A DNA stretch of 64,000 nt from Micromussa lordhowensis (Eukaryota > Cnidaria > Anthozoa > Scleractinia > Lobophylliidae), in NCBI GenBank assembly GCA_964020085.1, contig OZ026604.1, positions 10,612,332 to 10,676,331 of the forward strand. The letters run 5' to 3'. The notes below the pieces were generated by a model that was not told where the DNA came from, ran no database searches, and saw nothing but the letters and a program-made list of their open reading frames with translations. Numbering within the stretch: position 1 is the stretch's first letter; each line of letters opens with the position of its first letter. Shown here one piece after another: positions 12,061-21,087 of this stretch. The translations under genes were made by a program, and so were the position numbers.

Positions 12061-12091
12061 GTTGACAGTATTGGACATGGATGTAGTGTAC

Positions 12092-13469
12092 ACTATTGAG
12101 TTAAAATAATTGAACCACTACGCGCGTTCTCATTGGTCGATACGTGTGTTTAGATGAGAGTATGTTAACACGGTAATAGCGTTTTAGATTCTCCCGTATT
12201 TTTGAGAATTCTTTTATAAAGGCAATAGAACACTTTTTCCGTGTCCTAGAGCCTCATAGCCACACTCGGAGGATTGGGAGAGTTTTCGAAAGTTATACCT
12301 TCCTTCGGTGAAATTTTTTCATACTTCGCCATATCATGGAAATGATATTACCTTACATTTTGAACTGGTAAAAAGTCCAGGTTGTTCACACGCTTTTTCC
12401 AATATAACGAAGAAGAAATACTCACGCCGTTTCTTCTAGGAAACAGCTTCGAACACACAAAGAGTTTGCTAGTAAACAGCTACGCAACACCGAAAGAACG
12501 TCCTCGCAAACAGCTGCGCCATATTTTTATAAAGAACTTTCTGGGGTTGATGAGGGAAGGGTGGGTCGCCATGTATCGCATGCGAGAAAGCAAGAGTAAA
12601 TTAGAGCTCTTTTACCAGTTATTTATAGAGCTTTTTTGTCATATTTTGGCATAAACACATGTTTAAACGGAGTTTAAAACTATTGCTAGTTATACCGAAG
12701 TGATTTAACGCATTTCAAGTGCTGAAGTGATTTTGCTTCTTCTTAGGGTTACTTGCGTCATTTTTGAACGCGCGATTATCACTGACGTTTGGCAGACAAT
12801 GGTAGCGCGCGCTAATGAGTCTAAGAAAAACTCTAGGGAGCCACCTTAAGGTGGCTTACTACAGTTTTGATGGAGTATAACGGCACAACTTTTAACTTTT
12901 TGGAGTATAATAAAAATCTGTAAGACAGATTTTTTGCAAACTAAATGAATGTAAAATCAAAAATAGCTCAAAATCTGTCTTACAGATTTTTTTTAAAAAA
13001 TTGACTCTAAACGTAATTCACCCCAACAAATTAACTGTGAAGATTTCATCATCGGTTTTACGGTAGGTTTTCAAGCAATCCTCGATAAAAAGCAGGTTTT
13101 TACAACCTTGGACGAGAATTGAATTGCGCATGCCCTTTATTTAAGCGCGCGCTCATGTGACGCCATGTATTGCGTGCGAGAAAGCAGGAGTAAATTAGAG
13201 CTCTTTTACAGGGGAGTTTATCAAACTTTTTTTGCCATATTCTTTGGCCCCAGGCTTGAATACATGTTTGAGGGAGTTTGAAAATATCGCTAGATATACC
13301 AAAGAGATGTAAGGCCTTTCAAGTGCTGAAGTAGTTTTCGTTACTTCTTGAAGTTACTTGCGTCATTTTTGCACGCAAGACAAATACTGACGTGTGGCAG
13401 GCTATCCCAGCGCGCGCTACTAATTCTCGGAAAAACTGTCGAAAGCCTCGATCCTTAAACTCCTAGACA
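12092..13469. repeat. MITE-rich composite repeat
   Basis: This stretch has no gene and is built from blocks found elsewhere: 12092-12400 matches 52611-52790 and 22091-22260 (ATAGCCTCATAGCCACACTCG); 12400-12560 matches the tail of the 7-kb unit; 12570-12840 matches 22500-22775 and, more weakly, 13150-13440 as a direct duplication (ATGTATCGCATGCGAGAAAG). AAATCTGTAAGACAGATTTT and its near copy lie at 12914-12996. Confidence 0.7.
12839..12856. repeat. Back-to-back Kolobok-like ends around TTAA
   Basis: AGCCACC-TTAA-GGTGGCT is a perfect palindrome in which a right end (GAGCCACC) and a left end (GGTGGCTTACTACAG) share one TTAA. The same junction recurs at 22771-22788. TTAA duplications with GGTGGC ends are typical of Kolobok-type MITEs, as at 26481-27255. 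Confidence 0.55.
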
Positions 13470-14440
13470 GCAATTTTCATTGTGATTTGGTTGTATGTGA
13501 CAGCAAAACTTAAAACAATTTTGCAATGGAATATTTGAGAGATAATAGCGACAAACATTGTTGCCAAAATTTCGTCTCAAAAACCCATGGCTCGAATTTT
13601 CTTCTATGTAAAGCAAATTTAAGGCCAAGTGTCAATAAATATGCAGTTTCTCAAATCACAATTGATATGTTCTGTCGGTAATTTATCATGTTTGGATAAA
13701 TTTGATCTATTTTGCCCCGGTTATGCGACTTGTCCCTAGAAGAGTCTTTACGAGGGACTCCACGTTGAAAACGTTTAGAATAGTATTTACCAAGTTAAAA
13801 AGGAAGCTTTTTAATAGCATCTACATGTAACGTAGTAATCTGTTAACTCATAACTGGTCTACTTCGGCGTGCACACTCTCTAGATCCCCTGGACCTATCT
13901 ATCATGTCGGAGTAAGATAGGGGGATTGTTTTGTAGATCTACTCACAGCTCCCTGATCTCGATATTCTTGCTGAAGATATCCGGAGGTAATTCCTTCAAC
14001 TGGTTGTTTTGTAAGTACCTACCAACAAATAATCACAACAGTGTCATGCAATTGAAAGAGCAACGAAAATGTCAGCTGTCTGCTTGAAGGTTCCCTTACG
14101 CAGATAGGAATATAGGGTTACAAAGAGCAACAAAAATTAACAAAAAGTCAAAGGAGGAAAACATTGATCTGTTTTAACGAATGGTAATTGACGTAATTCC
14201 TTCAGCTGGTTGTTTCCCAAGAAACTACCAACAAGTAACCACAATCACTCTCGACGGCACCAGAAAATTTCTGCTTAACGGCATGCTATTTCCCACCTAC
14301 TCGCGTAGTTCCATTTTAGTGTATTGTAGTTTTAACCACACAATCAATATATTTCTAATATCAAATCTACAAGGCAAGGAAGCCCGGGGAAGCAAGGCTT
14401 TTGGAAAGCACTACCGTTGTGAGATATCTAAAGCTCTGTT
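13470..14440 (+). repeat. Leader of 7-kb repeat unit, copy I (part 1)
   Basis: Non-coding. It matches 45470-46484 in copy III, and partly 27800-28100 in copy II, in the same order. Shared landmarks are ATATGCAGTTTCTCAAATCAC, CTCTAGATC before a hairpin near 13880-13925, and GGTTCCCTTACGCAGAT near 14090. The 121-codon open stretch 14181-14546 is not conserved in frame and is not called. Confidence 0.65.
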
Positions 14441-14957
14441 CACACTAGGCCGAAACATGATTAGTCTAATCACGAATGAAACATGTTTCGTTATGAAAAG
14501 TGTTCACATCAGACAGTGCATTGTGCGAATGATGTTTGAAACATGATTATTCTGAGAATGATTGAAACAACCTCGAGATGTAGTATCAATCATGATCAGA
14601 CCAAACACGTTCAAAATGGTGGATATATGCGGAGAAGAGGCGAGTGGCAAAAAACAGAAAACAAAATTGGGGCTATTATAAGGCCAAATGGCTAGTTGAA
14701 ACATGTGCCGATGAAGGAATACAACGTCAATTATCGGCGATGGGTAGAAAGCAGAATATTTGGGAGAACATTGCCGCAAAACTTAATGACAACGGCTACG
14801 TAAGTACAGCGTCGCACTGTAAAACCAAAATTCACAACTATGTATAAAACGAGTTTGAAACCGACATTTGATGTGAACAAGTCAAGCAATAAAAGACAAG
14901 TTTAGGCGAAAAATGTTTCCTTGAAACATGTCTACTCTTTTTTATGTTTCGGCTTTA
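14441..14957 (+). mobile_element. MITE-like element carrying a Myb/SANT-like exon (copy I)
   Basis: The block begins near CTAGGCCGAAACATGATT and ends near TTATGTTTCGGCTTTAA, short imperfect inverted ends sharing GCCGAAACAT. Multiple inverted copies of GAAACATG occur inside. It recurs at 46486-46985 and, interrupted by a LINE, at about 29110-29554 and 38214-38233. Boundaries are approximate because the block occurs here only inside the larger repeat unit. Confidence 0.5.
14644..14847 (+). CDS. Myb/SANT-like DNA-binding exon (67 aa)
   Basis: The sequence shows spaced aromatics and a helix pattern (WGYYKAKWLVE, then IWENIAAKLNDNGY, then HCKTKIHNY) resembling the Myb/SANT-like (Myb_DNA-bind_4/5, trihelix) domain of PIF/Harbinger accessory proteins and many TE-derived genes. 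Its expected role would be DNA binding at transposon ends. It is open here. The copy in unit III has a stop replacing the second conserved Trp (IWENIA reads I-stop-ENIA), and the copy in unit II is badly decayed. The frame ends at Y-V-stop, and GTATAA directly after HNY could be a splice donor, so this may be a first exon. Start codon choice is uncertain; an upstream ATG at 14615 is out of frame. Function is inferred from pattern only. Confidence 0.45.
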   Translation: MAKNRKQNWGYYKAKWLVETCADEGIQRQLSAMGRKQNIWENIAAKLNDNGYVSTASHCKTKIHNYV

Positions 14958-14959
14958 AT

Positions 14960-15170
14960 AGACGTATTCGGCTAACGTGTTTACATCCTTGTTCACCCAA
15001 TTCAGATCACGTGATTATTCATTTGGGAGGATACAATTGTCCTGTTTGCACCTACCCTCATGCACGCAGTTGCGCGTAGCAAATTGCACAATTGTGTCCT
15101 CCCAAATGAATCATCACGTGATCTGAATTGGGTGGCAACAAGGATGTAAACACGTTAGCCGAATACGTCT
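14960..15170. mobile_element. ISL2EU-type MITE, 211 bp, AT duplication
   Basis: Near-perfect inverted arms of about 80 bases begin AGACGTATTCGGCTAACGTG and end CACGTTAGCCGAATACGTCT. It is flanked by AT at 14958-14959 and 15171-15172. Copy III of the repeat unit (near 46990-47000) has the site without insertion (GGCTTTAATGGGTACACAGC). A 2-bp AT duplication is the ISL2EU signature, and the end shares CGTATTC with the autonomous ISL2EU element at 31119-36074. Confidence 0.8.
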
Positions 15171-15172
15171 AT

Positions 15173-15785
15173 GGGAACACAGCTTTTGACTAAACAACTA
15201 TATTATAGTTACTGTAATCGGCTGGACAATTTTTCTAAATATACAAATACGTACTTATTTTTTTATAGGCTAAACTTAACACGGATTACATGCACAAAAA
15301 GGAGAGGTGGTGGGGGGGTGGACCGAAAAAGACATCCACAAGCTCACGTAGAGGAAGTAAATATGCTTATAACAAGAAAGGTGAGTTAAGGTTAAAGGTG
15401 AACACAGCAATACTGGAGCATTTTTTTTTTTCAGGGTTGAGAAAATTAAATAATTTGGGGCCTTGGAAACAGAGTAACCATTGTTCTAAGTAAGTAAGTT
15501 GTCCTAAAGGCGGGAAAACGGAAATACTTCTTCGTTCTAGTAATGTATGTATACCGAGACAGTCATGTAAAACATGTCCTTGTAACTTTCAGTAAGATGG
15601 TGCTTTTTTTAAAGGTACACAACTTTTTCTGTTTGAACTTTGATATTTAAAAAGCATAAAAAAATCATAAGAGAGCAATAAAGAAGTTTTGGATAATTTT
15701 CTTACAAAATAGGGTTGTCTGTTTCGACTAGTTGCTACGTATGCCTGAACGTGTTTTGAAGATAATTAAAATCCTTTTCAAACAT
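15173..15785 (+). repeat. Leader of repeat unit, copy I (part 2)
   Basis: Non-coding, matching 46990-47603 and 38235-38830. It includes G-rich GGTGGTGGGGGGGT and a CATTTTTTTTTTTTCAGG polypyrimidine/AG stretch. Two short overlapping open frames (15171-15389, 15290-15493) are not conserved in the other copies. Confidence 0.6.
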
Positions 15786-15913
15786 CACGGTGGGCACAGG
15801 AGACTCAAAATGTGGCAAGGGTCGGCGGTGCGTAATGTCAGCGGTTGCTCAAGAAAGATAAACATATTTCAATATGGCGGCCTTTCGAAGTTCGAGTAGC
15901 AGTTTTAGCCGAT

Positions 15914-16568
15914 ATGGATGACTTGTCGTCTCAAGAATCGGAAGAAATTGAAGAATCAGTTAATGAAGAATCCGAAGACGTTGTCAGTATAAAGAAGATT
16001 GAAATGTGTCTACAGGCATTTGACTCGCTTGATTTAGGTGATGTCAATTTGGAAATGTTTAAGAAATGCGTGCGAAAACAAATTGAAGCATCTTACCGCG
16101 TATTTCAAAGTCCTACTGATCCGTTAAAGATTTTATTGAATGTTCCTGTGAACTGTTGAACGGTCCTTTCTGACGAAACCAAACTGTGGCTGGACAAGAT
16201 CAATTTCCGTTTGGGAGGAAAAGTCAGCATCATGCGGCCTTATCAGAGCGAAATAATTCGAAATTTACCAAAGGAAATTTTTTTGGCATTTCGAAGTGGA
16301 GTTTCACGCTCTCGGTTACAAGATGTTGTTAATAACATTTCCCTCGCTGAAAATAATAAGTGCTTTGCGATATCATTCACAAGGATGCATGGAAGCTGTT
16401 GTTGCATTATTCTCTGTGTTGTCAGGAATGCCAGAAGGGACAGTCAGTACATACTTCAAGAGGAGAGTGTCGAATGGAAGAGCTAAAGTTATAGTAATTT
16501 TGCAGAAAGGCTTTGTCTTCCTTTACGAGATAAAAGCTGGTCAGCTCTTGATAACCTTTCATTATTGA
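15914..16568 (+). pseudogene. Transposon protein fragment, N-terminal part (unidentified family)
   Basis: An acidic start MDDLSSQESEEIEESVNEES is followed by VVSIKKIEMCLQAFDSLDLG and runs open to 16159. A second frame continues near 16190 (LWLDKINFRLGGKVSIMRPY) to about 16360, and a third from about 16350 (ALRYHSQGCMEAVVALF, then MPEGTVSTYF) to 16568. Together these look like one decayed protein. The last part recalls the helix-turn-helix region before the DDE core in Harbinger/CACTA-like transposases, but no catalytic Asp or Glu can be placed. Part of it (16099-16236) recurs inverted at 18892-19072. Confidence 0.4.
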
Positions 16569-17490
16569 CTTTGGAACAAGTTACAGAATCATTATTGCTT
16601 TTTTCCATACCAGACAATGAAAGAGTGTATGATTTTAGTTGGTTTTTGGTAACAGTGTTTTAATGAGTTAATAGCTTAAAATTGAGTTGAATACAACTTA
16701 TTCAATGTTGATATATAATAACATGTCAACAAACTTTGTAACAAGATTAAATAGTATTGTCTAAAAATCAATACAAAATTATTTTGAATACAAATTATGC
16801 AATTGTAAGCTGTTGTTAAAATATGTTGCTTACTGTTGTCCATTTATTTTTTCCAAACAAAAATGGTAGTTACTTCTATAAAACTGAAATTAAATACAAC
16901 TGTTCAAATGCTAATATATGAACATGTCAATAAACTTTGCAACAAGTCTAAATTTTAACCAGCATAATCTAAAAATTCAGTTTAAATTATTTTGAACAGT
17001 GCAATAAAGTTGTACAATAGAGTTGTTGGCTGGAATGAGGAACGTTGACAGTTACTGTCTACATTGCTAAAACTCTTTGTTGATTGCTTACTTTTGAGGA
17101 CTTAGAGTAAGCTAATCATAGTTTTTTGCAGCTACTATACAGAACAGAGATTCTTGTCTACAGTGATCTTCCCTAGTCGAACACTTTTCTCAACAACCTC
17201 TCCTCTGTTTGTTGCTCTAAAGTTAAGTAAAAAGAGGCAAGTGATGGCAGGAAATCTGTTAAGTATCTGAAACAGCCATTGACTTTTTCTTCCGCTTTAA
17301 GATCTGCACAAAATACTTCTTCTACATTACCTATTTTTCCAAGGTCGATAGTTTTTACATGGGAGCAGGAATGGAATTTTACAACCCATTACTTCCAATC
17401 TTTGATGTTTAGACCATTTCAATCTTAACTCCCATTTTCATAGAGACTGATTGATACACAGACCTATACTTAGCTTTACCCATCACTCCT

Positions 17491-17883
17491 TTACAAAAAT
17501 ATGTTTGCAATGCTACGCAACACATTCTCTTGTGACTTTTCGAAGTCCTTCCCCTTAGTGTTATAGATTTGAGGGAAAACAGCTTCACACAATTTTCTCT
17601 TTCGTGAAACAGTTGTGACTAATAATTTTTGTTTCTTACTGAATTTAGTAGACAGTGTCTCTACTAGTCCTACAGCAGCTGGTAGGTGGTTGTTCGCTTT
17701 CCCACCATGAATTTTGAGTGACTGTTCCAAGGTTTCAGTCTGTCTTTTTCTCATGGTCCTTTTAGATATCTTGACATTTCCCTGTCCATCACTTGTTGGT
17801 GACAGCTGCCTATTTTGAATGGCTGCAGGATGCTCACAAATAATTGCCTGTAGTTGGTTTTCCTTGTCAGATACATCATCCAG
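17491..17883 (-). pseudogene. Antisense coding exon in the 3.7-kb transposon (unidentified)
   Basis: On the minus strand a clear acceptor (TTTACTTTTAATAG) precedes an open frame LDDVSDKENQLQAIICEHPA..., containing KRTMRKRQTETLEQSLKIHG and ending near SIANIFL. Beyond the stop at 17491 the frame continues after a shift (KGVMGKAKYRSVYQSVSMKM) and again near 17270-17350 (VNGCFRYLTDFLPSLASFYL). This suggests a longer decayed gene running toward 17200. It resembles uncharacterised proteins I recall from cnidarian transposons, but that is memory, not a search result. It may be a second element-encoded protein or captured host sequence. Confidence 0.45.
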
Positions 17884-18374
17884 CTATTAAAAGTAAAACA
17901 AATCTATGAATTAAAGCTTGAATAGTTTTCCTCAGTGTCCACAAACATGGCACAGGTAAGACATACATGGTGTACAAGTAGAACAGCAGCAGATTATTAC
18001 CAATATTTTTCCTTTGTTTCATTATCAAATTGTTCAAATTTAATGTTGAAAAAACTATTCTGAGGTAGAAACATTTTTGCCGCACATACAGATTCCTCTT
18101 TTGCAATTACATGTACATGTACAAAATGTAAATTACTGACTTCAAATTGCACTTGCCCCTTTAGGCTCATGCAGTTTTGCTAACCTTTTAAAATTTTACC
18201 TGATGTACTGATGCATTCCAAATTACACTCAAAATCATGTGGTTACCTATACTAGTAAAAATAAATATTGAATGCAAAACTTTGTCTCTGTTAAAATTTC
18301 AGATTATCTGAGTGTAAAAATAGCAGTTTAATAGCACCACTGAGTTAAGGGTTTAAGGAGATCCGGTTTGGGGT

Positions 18375-18560
18375 AAACCGAATCATCATCATCTTCATCG
18401 TCATCATTTTTTCATCGTCATCATCATTTTTATTAATTTTTACAAAACAAAATTATATACTTATACAACCCACATATAGCAAGGCTAATCGGGCGGGTTG
18501 TATGATTTACAATAAAATACAACAAAATACATCAGTATAAAAATAAGGCAAATAAATAAA
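18375..18560 (-). mobile_element. LINE 3' tail fragment with (ATC)n and (AAAT)n
   Basis: An ATCATC/GTCATCATC run is followed by TTTTTATTAATTTTTAC and GCGGGTTGTATGATT-type sequence and ends in AAATAAATAAAT. In reverse complement this reads as a LINE 3' end finishing in (GAT)n. It is non-coding and was presumably inserted into the 3.7-kb transposon. Confidence 0.45.
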
Positions 18561-18891
18561 TAAATAAATAAATAGAAATAGATATACACATATCTTCACT
18601 ATAACAAGACACAACATGAGAAATTAATAATAGCTACTAGGGTTTAATTAACTATAATTAGTAATTTTACACATTGACATAGAGACATCAACATGATCGT
18701 CCTCATTACCAAGTAACGCAAGTAAAAATCGGTTTCCTATTGACTAATAAAAACAACGTAAAACGTAGATAACCTTTTGCTGAATTCTTCGTACTTTGGC
18801 TTGCTTTGCCTGAAGATCTCTTGTTGCAGTCAAAACCTCTCTCCTTCTCTTGTTGCAGTCAAAACCCTTTCTTGCGCGTACACTTTTTCCT

Positions 18892-19100
18892 TCCGAGTGG
18901 GCATGCTAAAGTTTATTTGTTTTTCCTCCCAAACAAAATTTGATCTTCTCCAGCCACAGTCTGCTGCAGTTTGGTTTCGTCAGAAAAAAAATGAAATCTT
19001 TAACGCGGTTTAGCAGGACTTTGAAATCCACGATAAGATTCTTCAATTTGTCTTCGTACGCGTCCTTTCCGCCTGCCAAACAGAGATTAAAAAAAGCCCT
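18892..19100 (-). repeat. Inverted partial copy of the transposon's N-terminal coding stretch
   Basis: Read on the minus strand it contains TTTCTGACGAAACCAAACTG and GTTTGGGAGGAAAA, also found on the plus strand at 16099-16236, with indels. This internal inverted duplication extends the foldback potential of the 3.7-kb transposon. Confidence 0.7.
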
Positions 19101-19520
19101 AAATATCGGCGCTAAATGCAGATGTTAACAAACAAAAAACATAGGTTTCTTCTTCAAGTATTCATCTTCCCAGAACATCCAAATTTACGTTTGAATAATT
19201 GTCCACGATAAAGCCTTTTGAAGCCTAAAATGCTACACAAAATGCAAAAACAAGAGGCAAAGAAGTTTTCACAATACCTTGACGTGCAAAAGCTCGTTTC
19301 GTTGACAAAAAAACACCAAACCAAGCAAGTTTGATACCATCTGAAAGCTGCTGTTTTCAGCCATCTTTCTCCGAAAAGCATTTTTGGCAGTTTGGGCGCA
19401 AAGTTAATAATTAGCATGACAAAGAAGCAATTTCAACCCTACCCCCAAGGGGAAAATAACCTTCCGCCATTTTGAAAACGGATTTCGCGGCCACATTTTG
19501 AGCCTCCTGTGCCCACCGTG

Positions 19521-19773
19521 CATTGGCTATCTATGTTTAATTCTTGGAAAAAGTTTAAACTACTTGGAACTATTATGAATTGATGGCGTGGTGTTCGCTG
19601 GACCACGCTGGTCTTGTGTCTTAAAGACGCGCTGAAAAGTCTTTCTTGCTCATTTTCACAAATGGTGAAGTATTGGGAGACTTGCTAGCATTTTTCGCGA
19701 CATTGTCTTTTTTTGCATCATTTTTTGCTGCCTACCTACAGATTTCTTGGCTGTTTAAGACTGTATGAGAGTA
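19521..19773 (+). repeat. Leader of repeat unit, copy I (part 3)
   Basis: Non-coding. It matches 47604-47853 and 38850-39132 (TGGCGTGGTGTTCGCTGGAC, CTTGCTAGCATTTTTCGC), resuming the repeat unit after the 3.7-kb insertion. Confidence 0.7.
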
Positions 19774-20314
19774 TGGAATTTCTGGCGTTTGAGTGAATAC
19801 GAATTAGGCGGAAATGAAACATTTCTGCGGCACTGAAGCAGTGGCGACTGGAACTAGTCCAGTCGAAGTGCATTATGGGTTGCTAAGGAGGGCTATATAA
19901 GGCATATATAGCACGTGAGATAGTCACTCTAGGCCGACACCTCGTTTGATCTTCGATATATTTTTTTTCCCCTAAGTATAACGTTCTTTTAGTCAACGCG
20001 GGTAGACGCGTTTGAAATTTGTAGCCTCGTAGGATAGGCTATTTAGAGTTTGAGCCATGGTTCGTACCCAGATTTCCTGTCGACTGTTTTTTCCCACTGG
20101 TTTTTTTTCCGGCAGGTTTTTTCTGGCCTCCGTTCTGACAGTAGCAGTTGTGCAAACTGTCGCTCAGCTCTGTCTCTTGTTTTATGTCGAATGCTTAGAT
20201 TTTGTAGTAGGTAGTAGTATAACGTATCGTTATTGTTACTGCTGCTCGGCCTAAACTGCCAAAATAAACCTAATGGTTTTTGCTCATGTTGTGTACTGCG
20301 TGGTGGAGCTCAAA
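19774..20314 (+). mobile_element. LTR-like insertion of about 540 bp
   Basis: Present in copy I only; copies II and III lack it (AGTGTATTGTCTTG and GAGTATAGTCTTG-type junctions). It starts TGGAATTTC and ends GAGCTCA, with TATA-like GGCTATATAAGG near 19890 and an AATAAA near 20262. It is flanked by a short repeat (AGTA/AATA, or TAT). TG...CA ends plus promoter and poly(A) motifs suggest a solo LTR or TRIM. The 65-codon open stretch 20057-20254 inside is not called. Confidence 0.45.
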
Positions 20315-21086
20315 TATAGTCTTGCGCATGCGAAATGGCGGTAGCCTCTCGGTTAATGTGCTAGCCTCCGGATCGAGCGAAGAGTAAAAAATTCAGAATT
20401 ACCATAAAGTTAGCTGTAATATAGGTGTTACCCTCTTTAAATAAAGGTTATTATTATATCTAGATTAAGCAAAGCCTAAAAGCGGAGCTTTTATTTGCCG
20501 AAAGGAAAGAGCGGATTTGATTTTCTCGGATCAAAAATGATCAACTGTATGAGTATGTATATGTTCAGTGTGTGGTTACGCTATTTTTTCAGTTACATTT
20601 TAAATAACTATATTACAGTGTGGTAACGATACGCTAGGTTTATTTGAAGTTATACTAAAATAAGCGTTTCAAGGGGCTTAAATCCCCAATGATTGTCGAG
20701 GGACAAAGCCTTGTGTTCATACCACAAAGCCGGGTTTACGAAGCTGTGGTCAATGCAACCAGATTTGCTGAACCGCGTTCTTGCAAACGCATGCAAGGTT
20801 GTAATGCTAACGCTCTCTACCTGTCCATCATGCTGAGGGATATGTCATGCGGGAAGGAAAAAGGTCGTCCACTATAGATGTCTCTTGGCGAGCAGTGTAG
20901 CAAAACAAAGCAAAGGAAATTAAATACCATGTATAGAATTTCTAAAACAAAATCACAGTAATTATCTACTTAAAGCGAAATCAAATAAGTACAGTGATAG
21001 AAAATATCCGCTGATAAGTTTTGTAAGCGGTTAAAGGACCTACAAGAGAAAAAGTAGGTAGGCAGTACGCACGATGTCGAACATGC
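20315..21086 (+). repeat. Leader of repeat unit, copy I (part 4)
   Basis: Non-coding. It matches 48440-49200 nearly base for base and 39140-40145 more distantly (GGGGCTTAAATCCCCA, TATCCGCTGATAAGTT, GTAAGCGGTTA). The conserved GGCTTAAATCCCC block lies just upstream of the DIRS-like gag region. Confidence 0.65.
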
Positions 21087-21087
21087 A

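Larger units (their letters stand above)
2312..12083. mobile_element. 9.77-kb DNA element with tandem-array inverted ends
   Basis: The two ends are inverted relative to each other: TGTCCAATACTGTCAACTAG begins at 2319 and its reverse complement ends at 12076, followed inward by arrays of the same ~140-bp unit in opposite orientation (about ten units left, three right). The outermost 6-7 bases do not match. The element is flanked by the 8-bp direct repeat TAGTGTAC (2304-2311 and 12084-12091). The related copy at 52600-52630 has the continuous sequence CCATAGTGTGCACTATTGAG, which is the unoccupied site. Long inverted ends built of tandem repeats are typical of foldback elements and of Galileo (P superfamily); 8-bp duplications fit P or hAT. 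No transposase is visible inside, so it is probably non-autonomous. It has been invaded by a TTA-type MITE (3949-4209) and holds a 2.5-kb palindrome (5685-8163). The superfamily is not settled. Confidence 0.8.
15786..19520. mobile_element. 3.7-kb TIR DNA transposon, CAT duplication (CACTA/EnSpm- or Harbinger-like)
   Basis: A 31-base TIR (CACGGTGGGCACAGGAGACT continuing to TGTGGC) is repeated inverted at the right end with one mismatch. It is flanked by CAT at 15783-15785 and 19521-19523. Copy III has the continuous site CAAACATTGGCTATC near 47603. Ends starting CAC with a 3-bp duplication fit CACTA/EnSpm; PIF/Harbinger also makes 3-bp duplications. Inside are a plus-strand N-terminal coding stretch (15914-16568), a minus-strand exon (17491-17883), a LINE tail (18375-18530), and an inverted partial repeat of the N-terminal stretch (18892-19100). 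Frames are broken, so the element is not autonomous now. Confidence 0.8.

Noticed and set aside
11216..12061. Open frames of 109-184 codons on both strands
   Set aside because: They cross tandem repeats (11231-11590 and 11640-12060) and encode only repeat-derived peptides.
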